A DNA stretch of 44,870 nucleotides, taken from NCBI RefSeq assembly GCF_016918035.1, contig NZ_JAERWK010000030.1, positions 1-44,870 of the forward strand. The letters run 5' to 3'. Below are positions 34,748 through 44,870 of this stretch, piece by piece. A model generated the notes under the pieces. That model saw only the letters and a list, made by a program, of their open reading frames with translations, was not told the origin of the DNA and ran no database searches. Within the stretch, counting starts at the first letter, position 1; each line of letters starts with the position of its first letter. A program made the position numbers and the translations under genes. Source of the DNA: Nakamurella leprariae. Its GTDB lineage: Bacteria; Actinomycetota; Actinomycetes; Mycobacteriales; Nakamurellaceae.

Positions 34748-35866
34748 ATGCACAGCCTGGGTACTCGCGTCGCCGTGACGGGGTTCGCCGTGATCGCGTT
34801 GACGGCGCTGACCGCCTGCGGAAGTGCCGGCGCCGGTGGCGGGAGCTCGTCCGAGGCGTCGTCGTCCGGCCGCACGGATGTGACCGCCGCGACGAGCAGC
34901 TCCGCCGATGCGCAGCAGTTTCCGGCCCTGGACCCCGACGATCCGGTGACCATCCGGGTCGCCGACGCCGGGGTGTCCAATCTGCTGGCCATCGCCGAGG
35001 CCGAGGGCTTCTTCGAACGCAACGGGCTCGACCCAGTCCTGTCCCAGACCAACAGCGGCGTGGCGACCCTGGCGGCCGTCCAGGGCGGCAGCCTGGACAT
35101 CGGGTACGCCGATCTCTACGCCGGCATCAACGCCATCTCCAACGGCTTCGACGTCTCGCTCCTGCTCAACAACAACGCCAACCTGGACACGCTCCCGGTG
35201 GTGGTCAAGGTCGGGGGCGATGTCGAGGACGTGGCCGACCTCGCCGGGACGACCATCGGTCTCGCTCCTGTGCCGCAGTACACCGTCAACGTCCGCGGGT
35301 TCCTCAAGGCCAATGGCGTCGACCCCGCCGACGTCGAACTGATCAGCATCCAGGACGCGAACGGCGCGCCCCAGGCGCTCGAGCGTGGTGACTACGGCGC
35401 CTGGGTCGCCAGCTGGACAGGGGTGTACACCAACACCGGCACGGTCGGCTACGACTTCCAGGTCGTCGGTGACCCGAGCAGCTCGGAGTGGACCGACCCG
35501 GCGGCGACCACCGCTGGATGGTGGAGCACCGGCGAGTACGCGCGGGAGAACCCCGCGGTGGCATCGGCCTTCGCCGATGCGGTGCGTGAGTTCCGCCTGT
35601 GGTGGTACGAGCAGGACACGGACCGGCGGGCCGAGCTCGTCGAGCAGTACTACGACGTCGACTACGCGGCGATCGCCGGCGACGATCCGGCGGTCCTGGA
35701 GCGACTCCTGGACTTCGTGGCCTGGCAGACCGGCCCGATCGACCTCGCGGCAACCCAGGAGTGGTACGAGCTCGGCCTCGAGTACGCGCCGGACAAGATC
35801 GCCGCGGACGTCGACTGGCAGGCGCACGTCGCCGACTCCGCCCGGCAGCCCGGCCCGACCACGTGA
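34748..35866 (+). CDS. ABC importer lipoprotein binding protein (SsuA/NrtA-like)
   Basis: A 372-residue lipoprotein receptor with lipobox LTAC and lipidated Cys24, followed by a Gly/Ser linker. The mature part has the SsuA/NMT1-like pattern: VADAGVSNLLAIAEAEGFFE, VQGGSLDIGYADLYAGINA, VGDPSSSEWTDP. It is closely paralogous to the binding protein at 41580. The ATG follows GAAAGGACGTCCCACC. It is followed 31 nt later by the ATPase gene. Confidence 0.92.
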   Translation: MHSLGTRVAVTGFAVIALTALTACGSAGAGGGSSSEASSSGRTDVTAATSSSADAQQFPALDPDDPVTIRVADAGVSNLLAIAEAEGFFERNGLDPVLSQTNSGVATLAAVQGGSLDIGYADLYAGINAISNGFDVSLLLNNNANLDTLPVVVKVGGDVEDVADLAGTTIGLAPVPQYTVNVRGFLKANGVDPADVELISIQDANGAPQALERGDYGAWVASWTGVYTNTGTVGYDFQVVGDPSSSEWTDPAATTAGWWSTGEYARENPAVASAFADAVREFRLWWYEQDTDRRAELVEQYYDVDYAAIAGDDPAVLERLLDFVAWQTGPIDLAATQEWYELGLEYAPDKIAADVDWQAHVADSARQPGPTT

Positions 35867-35897
35867 TTCAGCCATCCCGGAACGCAGGGAGTCCGAC

Positions 35898-36769
<872 letters not shown>

Positions 36770-36773
<4 letters not shown>

Positions 36774-37711
36774 CCGAGCTCGCGAACACCCCGCCCGTCG
36801 CACGCGGCACGGTGCCCGGCCCCAGGCCCGGTGCCGACGACGCCGCCGACCTGCTGGTCTCGCTCCCGCCGTCCGACGAGACGCCACCGGTGCCCCTGGC
36901 AGTCGCCGGCGGACCGGCGCCCGCCGTGGTCCGGCGCAGTCCGTTCCGGCGGTTCGTCCGCAGCCGTGGCACCGGCTGGACCCTGGTGGTCCTGGTGGTG
37001 ATCGTCTGGCAGGTCTCCTCGTTCATCCACTTCGAGCCCACGATCTCTTCACCGGACCGGATCGCCAGGACGTGGTGGCGGGAGATCACCGAGGGGCAAC
37101 TGCTGCCCCAGTTGGGGCGGACACTCGAGACGATGGCGATCGGGTTCGTGCTCGCCATCCCGATCGGCATCACCATCGGGTTCCTGATGGGCCGGTCCCG
37201 CATCGTCTGGGGACTGCTCGAGCCGAGCGTGGAGATCATCCGACTGACCCCGGTGTCGGCCATCCTGCCCATCTTCATCCTGTTCCTGGGCATCGAGCAG
37301 GAGATGCAGGTCGCGGTGTTCCTCACCGCCGGGCTGTTCCCGTTGATCATCAACTCGTACGCGGGGGCGCGGTCGGTCTCCAAGGTCCTGTCCCAGACCG
37401 CCCAGACGTACCGCCTGTCGTGGTGGCAGACCCAGCGGGAGGTGGCGCTGCCGTCGGCGATGCCGTACATCCTGGTCGGCGCCCGCCAGGCGCTGGGCAT
37501 CTCGCTGGTCCTGGCGGTGGTGATCGGCATGCTCGCCGGCAACTCGGGCATCGGCTACTACATCCTGCTCGCGCAACAGGAGTTCAACATCAACCGCCTG
37601 CTGGCCGCCGTCCTCACGGTGGCCCTCATCGGGTATCTGCTCAACGCTCTGTTCCTGCTGGCCGAGCGACGCATCAGCCGCTGGCGTCGCACCTCGATCG
37701 GCGAGGGCTGA
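36770..37711 (+). CDS. ABC importer permease (SsuC/TauC type)
   Basis: A 313-residue permease with a polar N-terminus of about 60 residues, then six membrane spans. The loop motif QTYRLSWWQTQREVALPSAMPYI is near residues 215-237, followed by GISLVLAVVIGMLAGNSGIGY. Its ATG overlaps the ATPase stop. Only this permease gene exists in cluster 2, so it likely forms a homodimer that may serve both binding proteins. Confidence 0.92.
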
Positions 37712-37714
37712 GCC

Positions 37715-38776
37715 ATGACCGCCAGGCCGTTCCGGCTCGGGTTCTTCACCCACGCCAACACCACGTCGGCGCCCGCCGAAGCCAACGAGGAACTCGTCCG
37801 GCTCTTCGTCGGAGCCGAGGAACTCGGGTACGACATCGGGTTCCTCGCCCAGCACCTGCTCGTCGACGCCGAGGAGGGGTCGGCGCCGTCACCACTGGTC
37901 TCGTTGGGACCGGTCGCGGTCGCCACCGACCGCATCGACATCGGGGTGTCGGTGGTCACCCTGCCGGTCACCGACCCGGTCCAGCTCGTCCAGGACGCCC
38001 TGACCCTCGACGGCATCGCCCGGGGACGGCTGCACCTGGGCCTGGGCACCGGGAACGCCAACATCGCTCGGTACGCGGCGTACGGAGTCAGCGATGCCGA
38101 CCCGGCGCGGGCATTCGACGAGCACCTCGAGGTCTTCCTGGACACGCTCGCGGGCCATCCCATCCGCGGCAGCAGCGACCGCATCCACACCGATGGAACG
38201 GGTCTGGCCCAGCGGCTGTGGCGCAGCCCCGGGCGGGTGGAGACCGCGCGGCAGGCGGCGCGCAGCGGATTGGGTGTCCTGTTCGGCACCGCGACCCTCG
38301 ACGCCAGGACCCAGCAGCGTCCGATCATCGACGCCTACCTCGACGAGTGGAGGTCCGTCGGCCCCATCCAGGCGCCGCCGGAGTTCCGCCCGCTGGTCCG
38401 GCCCCGGCTGGGCGGGATCCGCATGATCCACCCGGCGAACTCCCGCCCCGAGGCGATCGACGAGCTGACTCGCTTCATCGACAGCTCCCGCCGCCGACTC
38501 GCCGCGGTGAGCGGCATCAACGCCGACGCGGTCGACGCCGAGCAGGTACTCCGGCAGATGAACCTCAAGACCGGCACCCCGGCAGAGACCGCGGCCGCGA
38601 TCCGCGACGACGTCGCGTTGCTGCCCGATGCGGACTACGTCATCGCGGTGACCGGCGTCCTGGAGCAGGTCGAGGTCGGACACGGAGCCAAACACACGGT
38701 CGACGTCGCTCTGCGCGGGCTCGAGCGGATCGCTCGTGACACCGCCCCGCTGCTCGGATGGACGCCCGCCGCATGA
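37715..38776 (+). CDS. LLM-class FMN-dependent monooxygenase, KPN_01858-like
   Basis: A 353-residue luciferase-like protein that resembles the 'putative FMN-dependent luciferase-like monooxygenase, KPN_01858' group: LGFFTHANT at 8-16, the AEELGYDIGFLAQHLL segment, IDIGVSVVTLPVTDPVQLVQD, GRLHLGLGTGNANIARYAAYG and DEHLEVFLDTLAGHPI. It starts 3 nt after the permease. Function is unknown; members often travel with sulfonate-type importers. Subfamily name is from memory. Confidence 0.8.
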   Translation: MTARPFRLGFFTHANTTSAPAEANEELVRLFVGAEELGYDIGFLAQHLLVDAEEGSAPSPLVSLGPVAVATDRIDIGVSVVTLPVTDPVQLVQDALTLDGIARGRLHLGLGTGNANIARYAAYGVSDADPARAFDEHLEVFLDTLAGHPIRGSSDRIHTDGTGLAQRLWRSPGRVETARQAARSGLGVLFGTATLDARTQQRPIIDAYLDEWRSVGPIQAPPEFRPLVRPRLGGIRMIHPANSRPEAIDELTRFIDSSRRRLAAVSGINADAVDAEQVLRQMNLKTGTPAETAAAIRDDVALLPDADYVIAVTGVLEQVEVGHGAKHTVDVALRGLERIARDTAPLLGWTPAA

Positions 38777-38803
38777 GCACGCGCGGGCAGGACGGAGATC
38801 ACC

Positions 38804-39814
38804 ATGCTTGAGATCGGCATCTTCAGCCTCGGATACGCCGAGGCCGAGGATCTGGATCGACACGTCGTCAACGACCGGGTCAAGGGACTGGTCACCCTGG
38901 CCCGACGGGCGGAGCAGGCGGGCTTCGACACGTTCGCGCTCGGTGAGTACCACCATCCGCCGTTCGTGCTGAGCTCGCCGGCGGTGGTGCTGGGCGCCAT
39001 CGCCGCCGTGACCACGACCCTGCGCTTGACGACGTCGGTCTCGCTCATCACCGTGAACGACCCGGTCAAGCTGGCCGAGGACTTCTCGACGGTGCAGCAC
39101 CTGTCCGACGGGCGGCTCTCGATCATGTTCGGGCGCGGCATCAGCACCGACATCTACCGGTGGTGGGGCCTCGCCGGCGAGGACACGGTGGCCATCGCGG
39201 CGGAGAAGAATGAGTTGTTCCGCCGGCTGTGGACCGAGCGCAAGCTGCACTGGAGCGGCAAGTACCGCGCGCCGCTGGAGGACTTCACGTTGACCCCGCA
39301 GCCGCTCACCGCGGAGCTCCCCGAGATCTGGCAGACCTCCATCCGTACCAAAGAACTCGTCGAGCAGACCGCGCGTGACGCTGACGGGTTCTTCGCCAAC
39401 TACGTCCACTTCAGCGCGGCGCAGGCCGCTCCGCACGTGCACTACTTCCGGGAGCGGTTCGAGGCGCACGGACACGGAGCGGCCGGCGATGCGCCGGTCG
39501 GCTCAGGCGCCGCGGTCTACGTCCGGCGCAACTCGCAGGATGCACTGCGCGAGTACCGAGACCGGGGCATCGACCTGTCGACCTGGCCGACGAAGTATGA
39601 CTCGTTGGAGCACGCGGTCCGCGAGAGTGCCCTGACGGTCGGCAGTCCCGCGCAGGTGCTGGACAAGATCGCGACGTTCCAGGAGGCCTACGGCGGGTAC
39701 CGTCGGCAGTTGTTCTCCATCGACGGGCGCGGTGGCGACATCGACCGATCCATCGAGCAGATCGAACTCATCGGCGAGCACGTCGTGCCCGAACTGCGCA
39801 AGGCCTACTCGTGA
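38804..39814 (+). CDS. LLM-class monooxygenase, CE1758-like
   Basis: A 336-residue luciferase-like monooxygenase matching the CE1758 group: LEIGIFSLGYAEAEDL start, FALGEYHHPPFVLSSPAVVLGAI, SLITVNDPVKLAEDFS, VYVRRNSQDALREYR, LTVGSPAQVLDKI, and GYRRQLFSIDG near the end. CE1758 proteins are usually partnered with a dedicated FMN reductase (CE1759 type); none is present here. The stop overlaps the next GTG by four bases (39811-39814). Confidence 0.83.
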   Translation: MLEIGIFSLGYAEAEDLDRHVVNDRVKGLVTLARRAEQAGFDTFALGEYHHPPFVLSSPAVVLGAIAAVTTTLRLTTSVSLITVNDPVKLAEDFSTVQHLSDGRLSIMFGRGISTDIYRWWGLAGEDTVAIAAEKNELFRRLWTERKLHWSGKYRAPLEDFTLTPQPLTAELPEIWQTSIRTKELVEQTARDADGFFANYVHFSAAQAAPHVHYFRERFEAHGHGAAGDAPVGSGAAVYVRRNSQDALREYRDRGIDLSTWPTKYDSLEHAVRESALTVGSPAQVLDKIATFQEAYGGYRRQLFSIDGRGGDIDRSIEQIELIGEHVVPELRKAYS

Positions 39815-40209
39815 CGAACCCCCGGGTCGACTGGGTCGAGTACTTGGAGTGGTCCCACCAGCAGGTCGACGTCCCGCTCCGGTTCCGCACCCACGTGACC
39901 GATCTCGAGCGCGCCGACGGCGCCTTCCGGCTGCATCTGGTCGAGAACGGTGTCCCGGCCATCATCACAGCCCGCAAGATCGTGCTCGCCACCGGCGTCG
40001 AAGGCACCGGTGGCCCCTTCGTGCCGGCCGACTTCGACGCCGTACCGGTACACCGGTGGGCCCACACCGGGCACGCCATCGACTTCGACGGCCCGGCGGG
40101 CCGGCGGATCGACATCTTCGGCGCGTCGACCTCGGCGCTGGACGCCCCCGCCACGGCGCTCGAGCACGGCGCCGCCACGGAAGCGGAGGCCGTCGATGTT
40201 GGTCGATGA
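39811..40209 (+). pseudogene. Internal fragment of a flavin-containing monooxygenase-like oxidoreductase
   Basis: 132 codons from GTG 39811, coupled to the gene before. It matches only the middle of an FAD/NAD(P)H monooxygenase: the first part (RVDWVEYLEWSHQQ, VPLRFRTHVTDLE), ARKIVLATGVEGTGGPFVP, and the second nucleotide motif IDIFGASTSALDAPATALEHGAA. The FAD-binding GxGxxG N-terminus and the C-terminal third are absent. The end runs into the start of the next LLM gene (overlap 40196-40209), so a deletion joined the two. Stable protein is unlikely to be a working enzyme. Confidence 0.7.
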
Positions 40210-41495
40210 TCCGCCGCGCCGGCAGCTGGTCCTCAACCTGTTCAGCCCCAACGCGGAGTCCTGGCGACGGTCCGGCGTGGACACCGACCGCGCCTGGAGC
40301 ATCGACGCGCTCGTCCAACTCGCCCAGGACGCCGAACGCGGCCTGTTCGACGCCATCTTCCTGGCCGACAGTCCCGGACTGGGAGAGGGGTACACCGCTC
40401 CGGATCCGTTCACGGTGCTCTCGATCCTGGCCGGGCGCACCACCCACCTGGGATTGGCGCCCACCCTGCTCACCACGTACGACGAGCCGTACACGGTGGC
40501 CCGGCAGATCGCCACCCTGGATCAGTACACCGGCGGCCGCGCCGGTTGGAACGCGGCGACCGGTTCACAGCCGTCGGTGGCCGGGAACTTCGGGTCGGTG
40601 GACCATCCCGATCACGCGGTCCGCTACGAGCGCGGTGAGGAGTTCATCGAGATCGTCACCGCGCTCTGGGACAGCTGGGCCCCGGACGCCTGGCTCGGCG
40701 GCGACGGCGCCCTGCCCACGTTCGACCGCAGCCGCATTCGTCCGGTCCGGCACCAGGGCCGGCACTTCCAGGTCGACGCGGTCTTCAACGTGCCCCGGTC
40801 CCCGCAGGGGCGTCCGGTTCTGTTCCACGCCGGATCCTCGGCCGTCGGCCGAGCCCAGGGCGCCCGGCACGCCGACGCGATCTTCACGGCTCAGCCCGAC
40901 GTCGACGTGGCCCGGGCCTTCTACGCGGACTTCAAACGCCGAGTCGCCAGCAACGGGCGCAACCCGGACCACACGCGGGTGCTTCCCGGCCTGTTCGTGG
41001 CCCTCGGCGGCTCCGAGGCCGAGGCCCAAGCCCAGTTCGACGAATTCACCGACCACATCGACCTCGACCGTGCCGCCGCGCGACTCGCTGTCCAGATCGG
41101 ACTCGACCTCACCGCCGCCGAGCTCGATGCGCCGGTCGCGGAGTCGGCCTGGGCCGCGGCCGGAGCCAGCTTCACCAGCCGGGCCGCGGTCATCCAGGCC
41201 GAGGCCGCCGCCAAGCGGCTGACGGCGCGGCAGGTGATCCTGCGTGCCACCGCCGCGTTCGGCCATCACATCGTCGTGGGGACCCCCGAGCAGGTCGCCG
41301 ACGACATCGAACTGTGGTTCCGTACCGGCGCTGCCGACGGCTTCAACTACCGGGCCCCCGTACGGCAAGCGATCCGTCACCGACTTCATCGACCACGTCC
41401 TGCCGCTCCTGCAGCAGCGGGGCATCTTCCGCTCCGAGTACACGAGCACCACCCTGCGCGGCCACTACGGACTGCCGATCCCTGAGCAGAGCTGA
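40196..41495 (+). pseudogene. NtaA/DszA-type LLM monooxygenase with C-terminal frameshift
   Basis: From ATG 40196 (ribosome site GCGGAGG) the frame encodes a typical LLM protein: ERGLFDAIFLADSPG, LDQYTGGRAGWNAATGSQ, VPRSPQGRPVLFHAGSSAVG, HIVVGTPEQVADDIELWF and ADGFNYRAP. It then leaves the family pattern and stops at 41485. The expected end (SVTDFIDHVLPLLQQRGIFR, then TTLRGHYGLP) is in the neighbouring frame up to 41495. Removing one C from the run of five at about 41353-41357 restores a 432-residue protein. This may be a true frameshift or a homopolymer error. Confidence 0.75.
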
Positions 41496-41579
41496 CCCTG
41501 CGGCCACCGCTCCCCTGCGCGCGGACCGCCCTGCCATCTCAACCACCGTATCCACATCAACGACACCCGAGGAACAATC

Positions 41580-42737
41580 ATGTTCTCGTCATTGCCACGG
41601 CTGCGCTCCCGGCGACGCTCCCGATTCCTCACGGTCGCCGCGGTCGCGGTCGCGGCCTCCATGGTCCTGGCCGGTTGCGGCGACAGCTCCGGTCCCGCCG
41701 CGGCCGGTGGCCCGGCAGGCTCCGCCGATGACCAGGCCACGACGACCTCGACCGCCGGGAGCAGCAGCCCGCAGTCCGCAGGTGCACTCCCGGGAGGCCT
41801 CGACCCGGCCGACCCGGTCAAGATCCGCATCGCCGACGCGGCGAACACCAACCTGCTCGAGCTGGCCAAGGGAGAGGGATTCTTCGCCAGATACGGTCTG
41901 GAACCGGAACTCTCCAGCCTGAACAGCGGTGTCAACGTCCTCGCCGCCCTCCAAGGCGGCAGCATCGAGTTCGGCTACGCCGACTTCTTCGCCGGGATCA
42001 ACGCCATTGCCAACGGGTTCGACGTCCGGCTGATCTCGAACAACAACGGCAACGGTGTCAACTTCAACTTCCTGGTCAAGGACGGCGCCGTCGCCGACGT
42101 CGCCGACCTGGCCGGCAAGAAGGTCGGCGTTGCGCCGGTCCCGCAGATCACCGTGAACGCCCGCGGTTTCCTCAAGGCCAACGGGGTCGACCCGGACTCC
42201 GTCGAGATCGCGGTGATCACGGATCCGAACGGTGCCATTCCCGGCCTGGAACGAGGGGACTACGACGCCCTGGGCGGCGCGTCGTGGACGCAGGTCTACC
42301 AGAACGACGGCTCCGACGGGTACGACTTCGCCACCATCGGCGATCCCTCCAGCAAGGCGTGGACGCAGCCGGACGCCACCACGGCGGCGTTCTGGGCGAC
42401 CGGCGAGTACGCCGAGGCGAACCCTGAGGTCGCGGCCGCACTCACCAATGCACTGCACTCGTACCGCAAGTGGTGGAACGACCTGCCCACGGACGACAAG
42501 GTGGACCTGGTCAAGAAGTACCAGGACCTGGACTACCGGGCGATCGTCGGCGATGACCAGGAGAAGCTGACCAACCTGGTGTCCAGCACGGCCTTCCAGT
42601 CGGGGCCGATCGATCTCGAGGCCACCCAGACCTGGTACCAGCTCGGCTTGGACTACGCGCCCGACAAGATCACCGCCGGCGTCGAGTGGCAATCACACGT
42701 CTTCGACTCGGCCAGGCAACCCGAGCCGAACGACTGA
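41580..42737 (+). CDS. ABC importer lipoprotein binding protein, paralogue
   Basis: A 385-residue lipoprotein receptor; lipobox LAGC, Cys33, then a long Ala/Gly/Ser/Thr linker. It parallels the receptor at 34748 along its length: IADAANTNLLELAKGEGFFA, LQGGSIEFGYADFFAGINAI, RGFLKANGVDPDSVEI, IGDPSSKAWTQP, WYQLGLDYAPDKI. No ATPase or permease accompanies it, so it probably docks on the cluster 2 importer. The start follows CGAGGAACAATC. Confidence 0.9.
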   Translation: MFSSLPRLRSRRRSRFLTVAAVAVAASMVLAGCGDSSGPAAAGGPAGSADDQATTTSTAGSSSPQSAGALPGGLDPADPVKIRIADAANTNLLELAKGEGFFARYGLEPELSSLNSGVNVLAALQGGSIEFGYADFFAGINAIANGFDVRLISNNNGNGVNFNFLVKDGAVADVADLAGKKVGVAPVPQITVNARGFLKANGVDPDSVEIAVITDPNGAIPGLERGDYDALGGASWTQVYQNDGSDGYDFATIGDPSSKAWTQPDATTAAFWATGEYAEANPEVAAALTNALHSYRKWWNDLPTDDKVDLVKKYQDLDYRAIVGDDQEKLTNLVSSTAFQSGPIDLEATQTWYQLGLDYAPDKITAGVEWQSHVFDSARQPEPND

Positions 42738-42743
42738 CCGGAC

Positions 42744-44303
42744 GTGACCCTGAAGGAGTCCGGCAGCAGCGGCGCAGCGGCCGATGTCCCGATGGGAGAC
42801 GGGCCGGTGACCGACCGGGCCCGGCAGCGCAGCTTGCTGCTGGTGTCGCTGCTCGCCGGGCTCCTGCTGTTCGCCATCTCCGACGCGAACGTCGCCCTGC
42901 CCGCCATCGCCGCGTCGCTGGCCATCGGACCGACCACCCTGCAACTCATCTCGGCCGGCTACGTGGTCGCGTTCGGACTGGTGATCGTGCCGTTCGGGCG
43001 TCTGGGTGATCGAGGACATCGCCGCGCCCTGATCAGCGGAGGGCTGCTCCTGCTCATCGCGGCGAACGTCCTGTGCGCCTGCGCGGTCGACGCATGGATG
43101 CTCATCCTCGGCCGGGTGAGCGCCGGCGTCTCTGCCGGCATGCTCATGCCGCAGGCGATCGGGGTGATCCAGCAACTGTTCCAAGGCCCGGAGCGTGGCC
43201 GTGCGTTCGGCACCTACGGCGTGACGATGGCCGTGGCGCTCGCGCTGGCACCAACCGTCGCCGGACTGCTGGTGACGCTGGGCGGCCCGATCGAGGGTTG
43301 GCGGTGGGTGTTCCTGCTGTACGTCCCCACCGGGCTCGTCCTGCTCGTGGCCGGCCGGGCGTGGCTGCCCCGGACGCAACCGGTCGGCGAGCAGCGGCCC
43401 GGACTGGACGCGGTCGGCACCGTCCTGCTCGGCGCGGCCATCGTCCTGATCCTGTTCCCGCTGCTGTACACCACGGGCCGGCCGGGGGACGATCCCCGAC
43501 GTTGGTGGACACTGCTCCCGGCCGCCGTCGTGGTCGTCGGCTTCTGGTGCTGGGAGCAGCGCTACGCCCGGACCGGCCGCCAGCCGCTGCTCGACCGCGC
43601 GCTGCTGAGGACGCCGTCCTACGCCTACGGTGTGCTCGTCGGGACCCTGTGTGTGGCCTGGCTTCCCGGGATCCAGTTGGCCCTCATCGTGTACCTCCAG
43701 GTGGGTCTGGATCTGTCCCCGCTGCTGGCTGCCCTGGTGTCGGTCCCGAGTTCACTCGGGTCGGCCGTCAGCGCTCGCTGGGCGGCTCGACGGATCCTGA
43801 CGCTCGGCCGGGTGATCACCGTGGGCGGATTCACCATTTCCGGAGTCGCCGTCGTCCTCACCGTGCTGGCCGCGGTGACCCTGCCGATCGGCGTCGCACC
43901 TTGGGTGATCGCGGCCATCCAACTGGTCAACGGCATCGGGAGCGGGATGACCCTGTCGCCGAACCACGTCCTGATGCTGTCGGAGGTGCCCGCGGACAAG
44001 GGCAGCTTCGCCAGCTCGATCGGGCATCTCAGCCAACGGATCGGCAACGCCGTCGGTGTTGCCGCCACCTCGGCGGTGTTCTACGCGATCATCTACCGTG
44101 CCAACGGCGATCTGACCGGGGCCTCACCAGCCACGTACCACCGCGCACTCATCGCTGCCAGCGGCGTCGCAGTAACCTTGGTCGGCATTGGGATCGTTGC
44201 AGCAGTTCTCGACTGGCGGCGCGTGGCGGCTCCAGGCGGGAAAGAGGCCGAATCGGCGATCAATCAGGCCGACCTCGGCCGCCCACGGCATGATTTGACC
44301 TGA
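42744..44303 (+). CDS. MFS drug-resistance-type exporter (DHA2-like)
   Basis: A 519-residue major-facilitator protein with about fourteen membrane spans. Motif A-like VPFGRLGDRGHRRALIS follows span 2; LGRVSAGVSAGMLMPQAIG matches the DHA2 region. The GTG at 42744 comes 6 nt after the binding protein; an internal ATG (42792) is an alternative start. It is the last intact gene of cluster 2 and may expel an oxidised product or aldehyde. Substrate unknown. Confidence 0.88.
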   Translation: MTLKESGSSGAAADVPMGDGPVTDRARQRSLLLVSLLAGLLLFAISDANVALPAIAASLAIGPTTLQLISAGYVVAFGLVIVPFGRLGDRGHRRALISGGLLLLIAANVLCACAVDAWMLILGRVSAGVSAGMLMPQAIGVIQQLFQGPERGRAFGTYGVTMAVALALAPTVAGLLVTLGGPIEGWRWVFLLYVPTGLVLLVAGRAWLPRTQPVGEQRPGLDAVGTVLLGAAIVLILFPLLYTTGRPGDDPRRWWTLLPAAVVVVGFWCWEQRYARTGRQPLLDRALLRTPSYAYGVLVGTLCVAWLPGIQLALIVYLQVGLDLSPLLAALVSVPSSLGSAVSARWAARRILTLGRVITVGGFTISGVAVVLTVLAAVTLPIGVAPWVIAAIQLVNGIGSGMTLSPNHVLMLSEVPADKGSFASSIGHLSQRIGNAVGVAATSAVFYAIIYRANGDLTGASPATYHRALIAASGVAVTLVGIGIVAAVLDWRRVAAPGGKEAESAINQADLGRPRHDLT

Positions 44304-44476
44304 CGACGAGCTGGCCGACCGGCGGACTGGCGGCGCTCAAAGAATTCGCTGCGCCTTCGGTCACTGCATCAGCCTCGCTCCCGGCTCGGGCGCACTGCGC
44401 ACACCTTCGAACCGGCGTCCAGCGCGGCCGTTGATCACTCGCTGAACGATCGACGTCAACAGGAGGAAGCACTGGG
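44304..44476. other. No gene seen
   Basis: Short stretch after the MFS gene without recognisable coding, repeats or terminator. Composition is slightly less biased than the genes to the left. Confidence 0.5.
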
Positions 44477-44729
44477 ATGCAGACTCAGAGTTGCCTCATC
44501 GACCTCCACAACACGCTGATTCGGGTCGACTTCGCCGCGATCGACGCTGAACTCGCCGATCTCGCTCGATCCGGAGGGTCACCCTCATCGCCATGCGGTC
44601 GTTCTCGCCGCGGATCATCGTCGGGAGCGATTGGCGCCAGGCTCTCAACCGTGCCCTGGCTGATCTGGGAAAGCCGCCGTCGACCCCGACATCATCGCCC
44701 GGATGGTTCAGCTGATCGTGCGCTCCTGA
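44477..44729 (+). pseudogene. Possible HAD-like hydrolase remnant
   Basis: An ATG after AGGAGGAAGCACTGGG opens a frame with CLIDLHNTLIRVDF, which resembles HAD motif I (DLxxTL), and AIDAELADLARSG. From about 44580 this frame turns to low-complexity Arg/Ser. Plausible continuations appear in other frames (IIVGSDWRQALNRALADLGK, then DPDIIARMVQLIVRS ending at 44729). At least two shifts would be needed. Decay beside a mobile element fits, but the family call is weak. Confidence 0.3.
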
Positions 44730-44821
44730 TCTGGCACACCCATTGTCGCCGGATCTTGAATCCTGACCCTCTGGGGTTCCGGGAACGTTGACCCCCTCCC
44801 GACGCTGGGGAGGTGCTGAAC

Positions 44822-44870
44822 GTGGAGGACTGGGCGGAGATCCGTCGGTTGCATCGGGCCGAGGGCGTGC
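44822..44870 (+). mobile_element. istA: Start of IS21-family transposase IstA, cut by window edge
   Basis: From GTG 44822 the partial product VEDWAEIRRLHRAEGV matches the N-terminus of actinobacterial IS21 IstA, which continues into a helix-turn-helix. A hairpin CCTCCC/GGGAGG (44795-44813) sits just before it. The element's left end cannot be placed with certainty. Confidence 0.65.

Overview
The window is high-GC DNA with very strong G/C bias at third codon positions. GTG starts are frequent, stop/start overlaps of the ATGA/GTGA type are common, and several genes have a -10-like hexamer 6-7 nt before the start codon (leaderless transcripts). With an Rpf-type cell-wall enzyme and a fused OleBC protein this points to an actinobacterium. 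The genus is not determined; a Nakamurella-like relative is only a guess. No tRNA, rRNA or CRISPR was seen.

Layout. 1-5.7 kb is housekeeping: pyrE, a TrmH/SpoU RNA methyltransferase, a small membrane protein, a DedA protein, an ECF sigma factor coupled to a small membrane protein, class II fructose-bisphosphate aldolase and an HpcH/HpaI aldolase. 5.7-10.4 kb (minus) is a complete oleA-oleBC-oleD operon for head-to-head condensation of fatty acyl-CoAs to long-chain olefins. 10.4-12.2 kb holds an rpf-type gene with a long 5' leader and a strong terminator. 12.2-20.9 kb is sulfur/organic-compound cluster 1: three NtaA/DszA-type flavin monooxygenases (LLM class), a TetR regulator and a complete ABC importer. 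Two near-identical promoter/operator modules drive the minus-strand monooxygenases and the plus-strand importer. 20.9-25.5 kb carries DinB, cinA, a quinone oxidoreductase, a CPBP protease and an NAD-binding SDR.

25.6-31.3 kb is a regulatory hub. It has a cysteine-containing leader peptide upstream of an Rrf2 regulator, a thiO-thiS-thiG operon under a TPP riboswitch, a leaderless cysteine-rich small ORF fused by ATGA to thiE, and a third Cys-Cys leader peptide in front of cluster 2.

31.3-44.3 kb (all plus) is cluster 2. It contains an LLM monooxygenase fused to a rhodanese domain, a decayed amidohydrolase, a two-domain sulfurtransferase, a sulfonate-type ABC importer with two paralogous binding proteins, three more LLM genes (one frameshifted), a flavoprotein fragment and an MFS exporter. 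The right edge has a HAD-like remnant and the start of an IS21-type transposase. Broken genes and the mobile element mark cluster 2 as an eroding accessory region.

Working model (inference): both clusters import small organosulfur (or related) compounds and release sulfur with FMNH2-dependent monooxygenases; cluster 2 adds rhodanese chemistry. Cluster 1 is TetR-repressed. The 25.6-31.3 kb hub and cluster 2 look tuned to cysteine supply through small Cys-codon ORFs. No flavin reductase for the LLM enzymes is encoded here.
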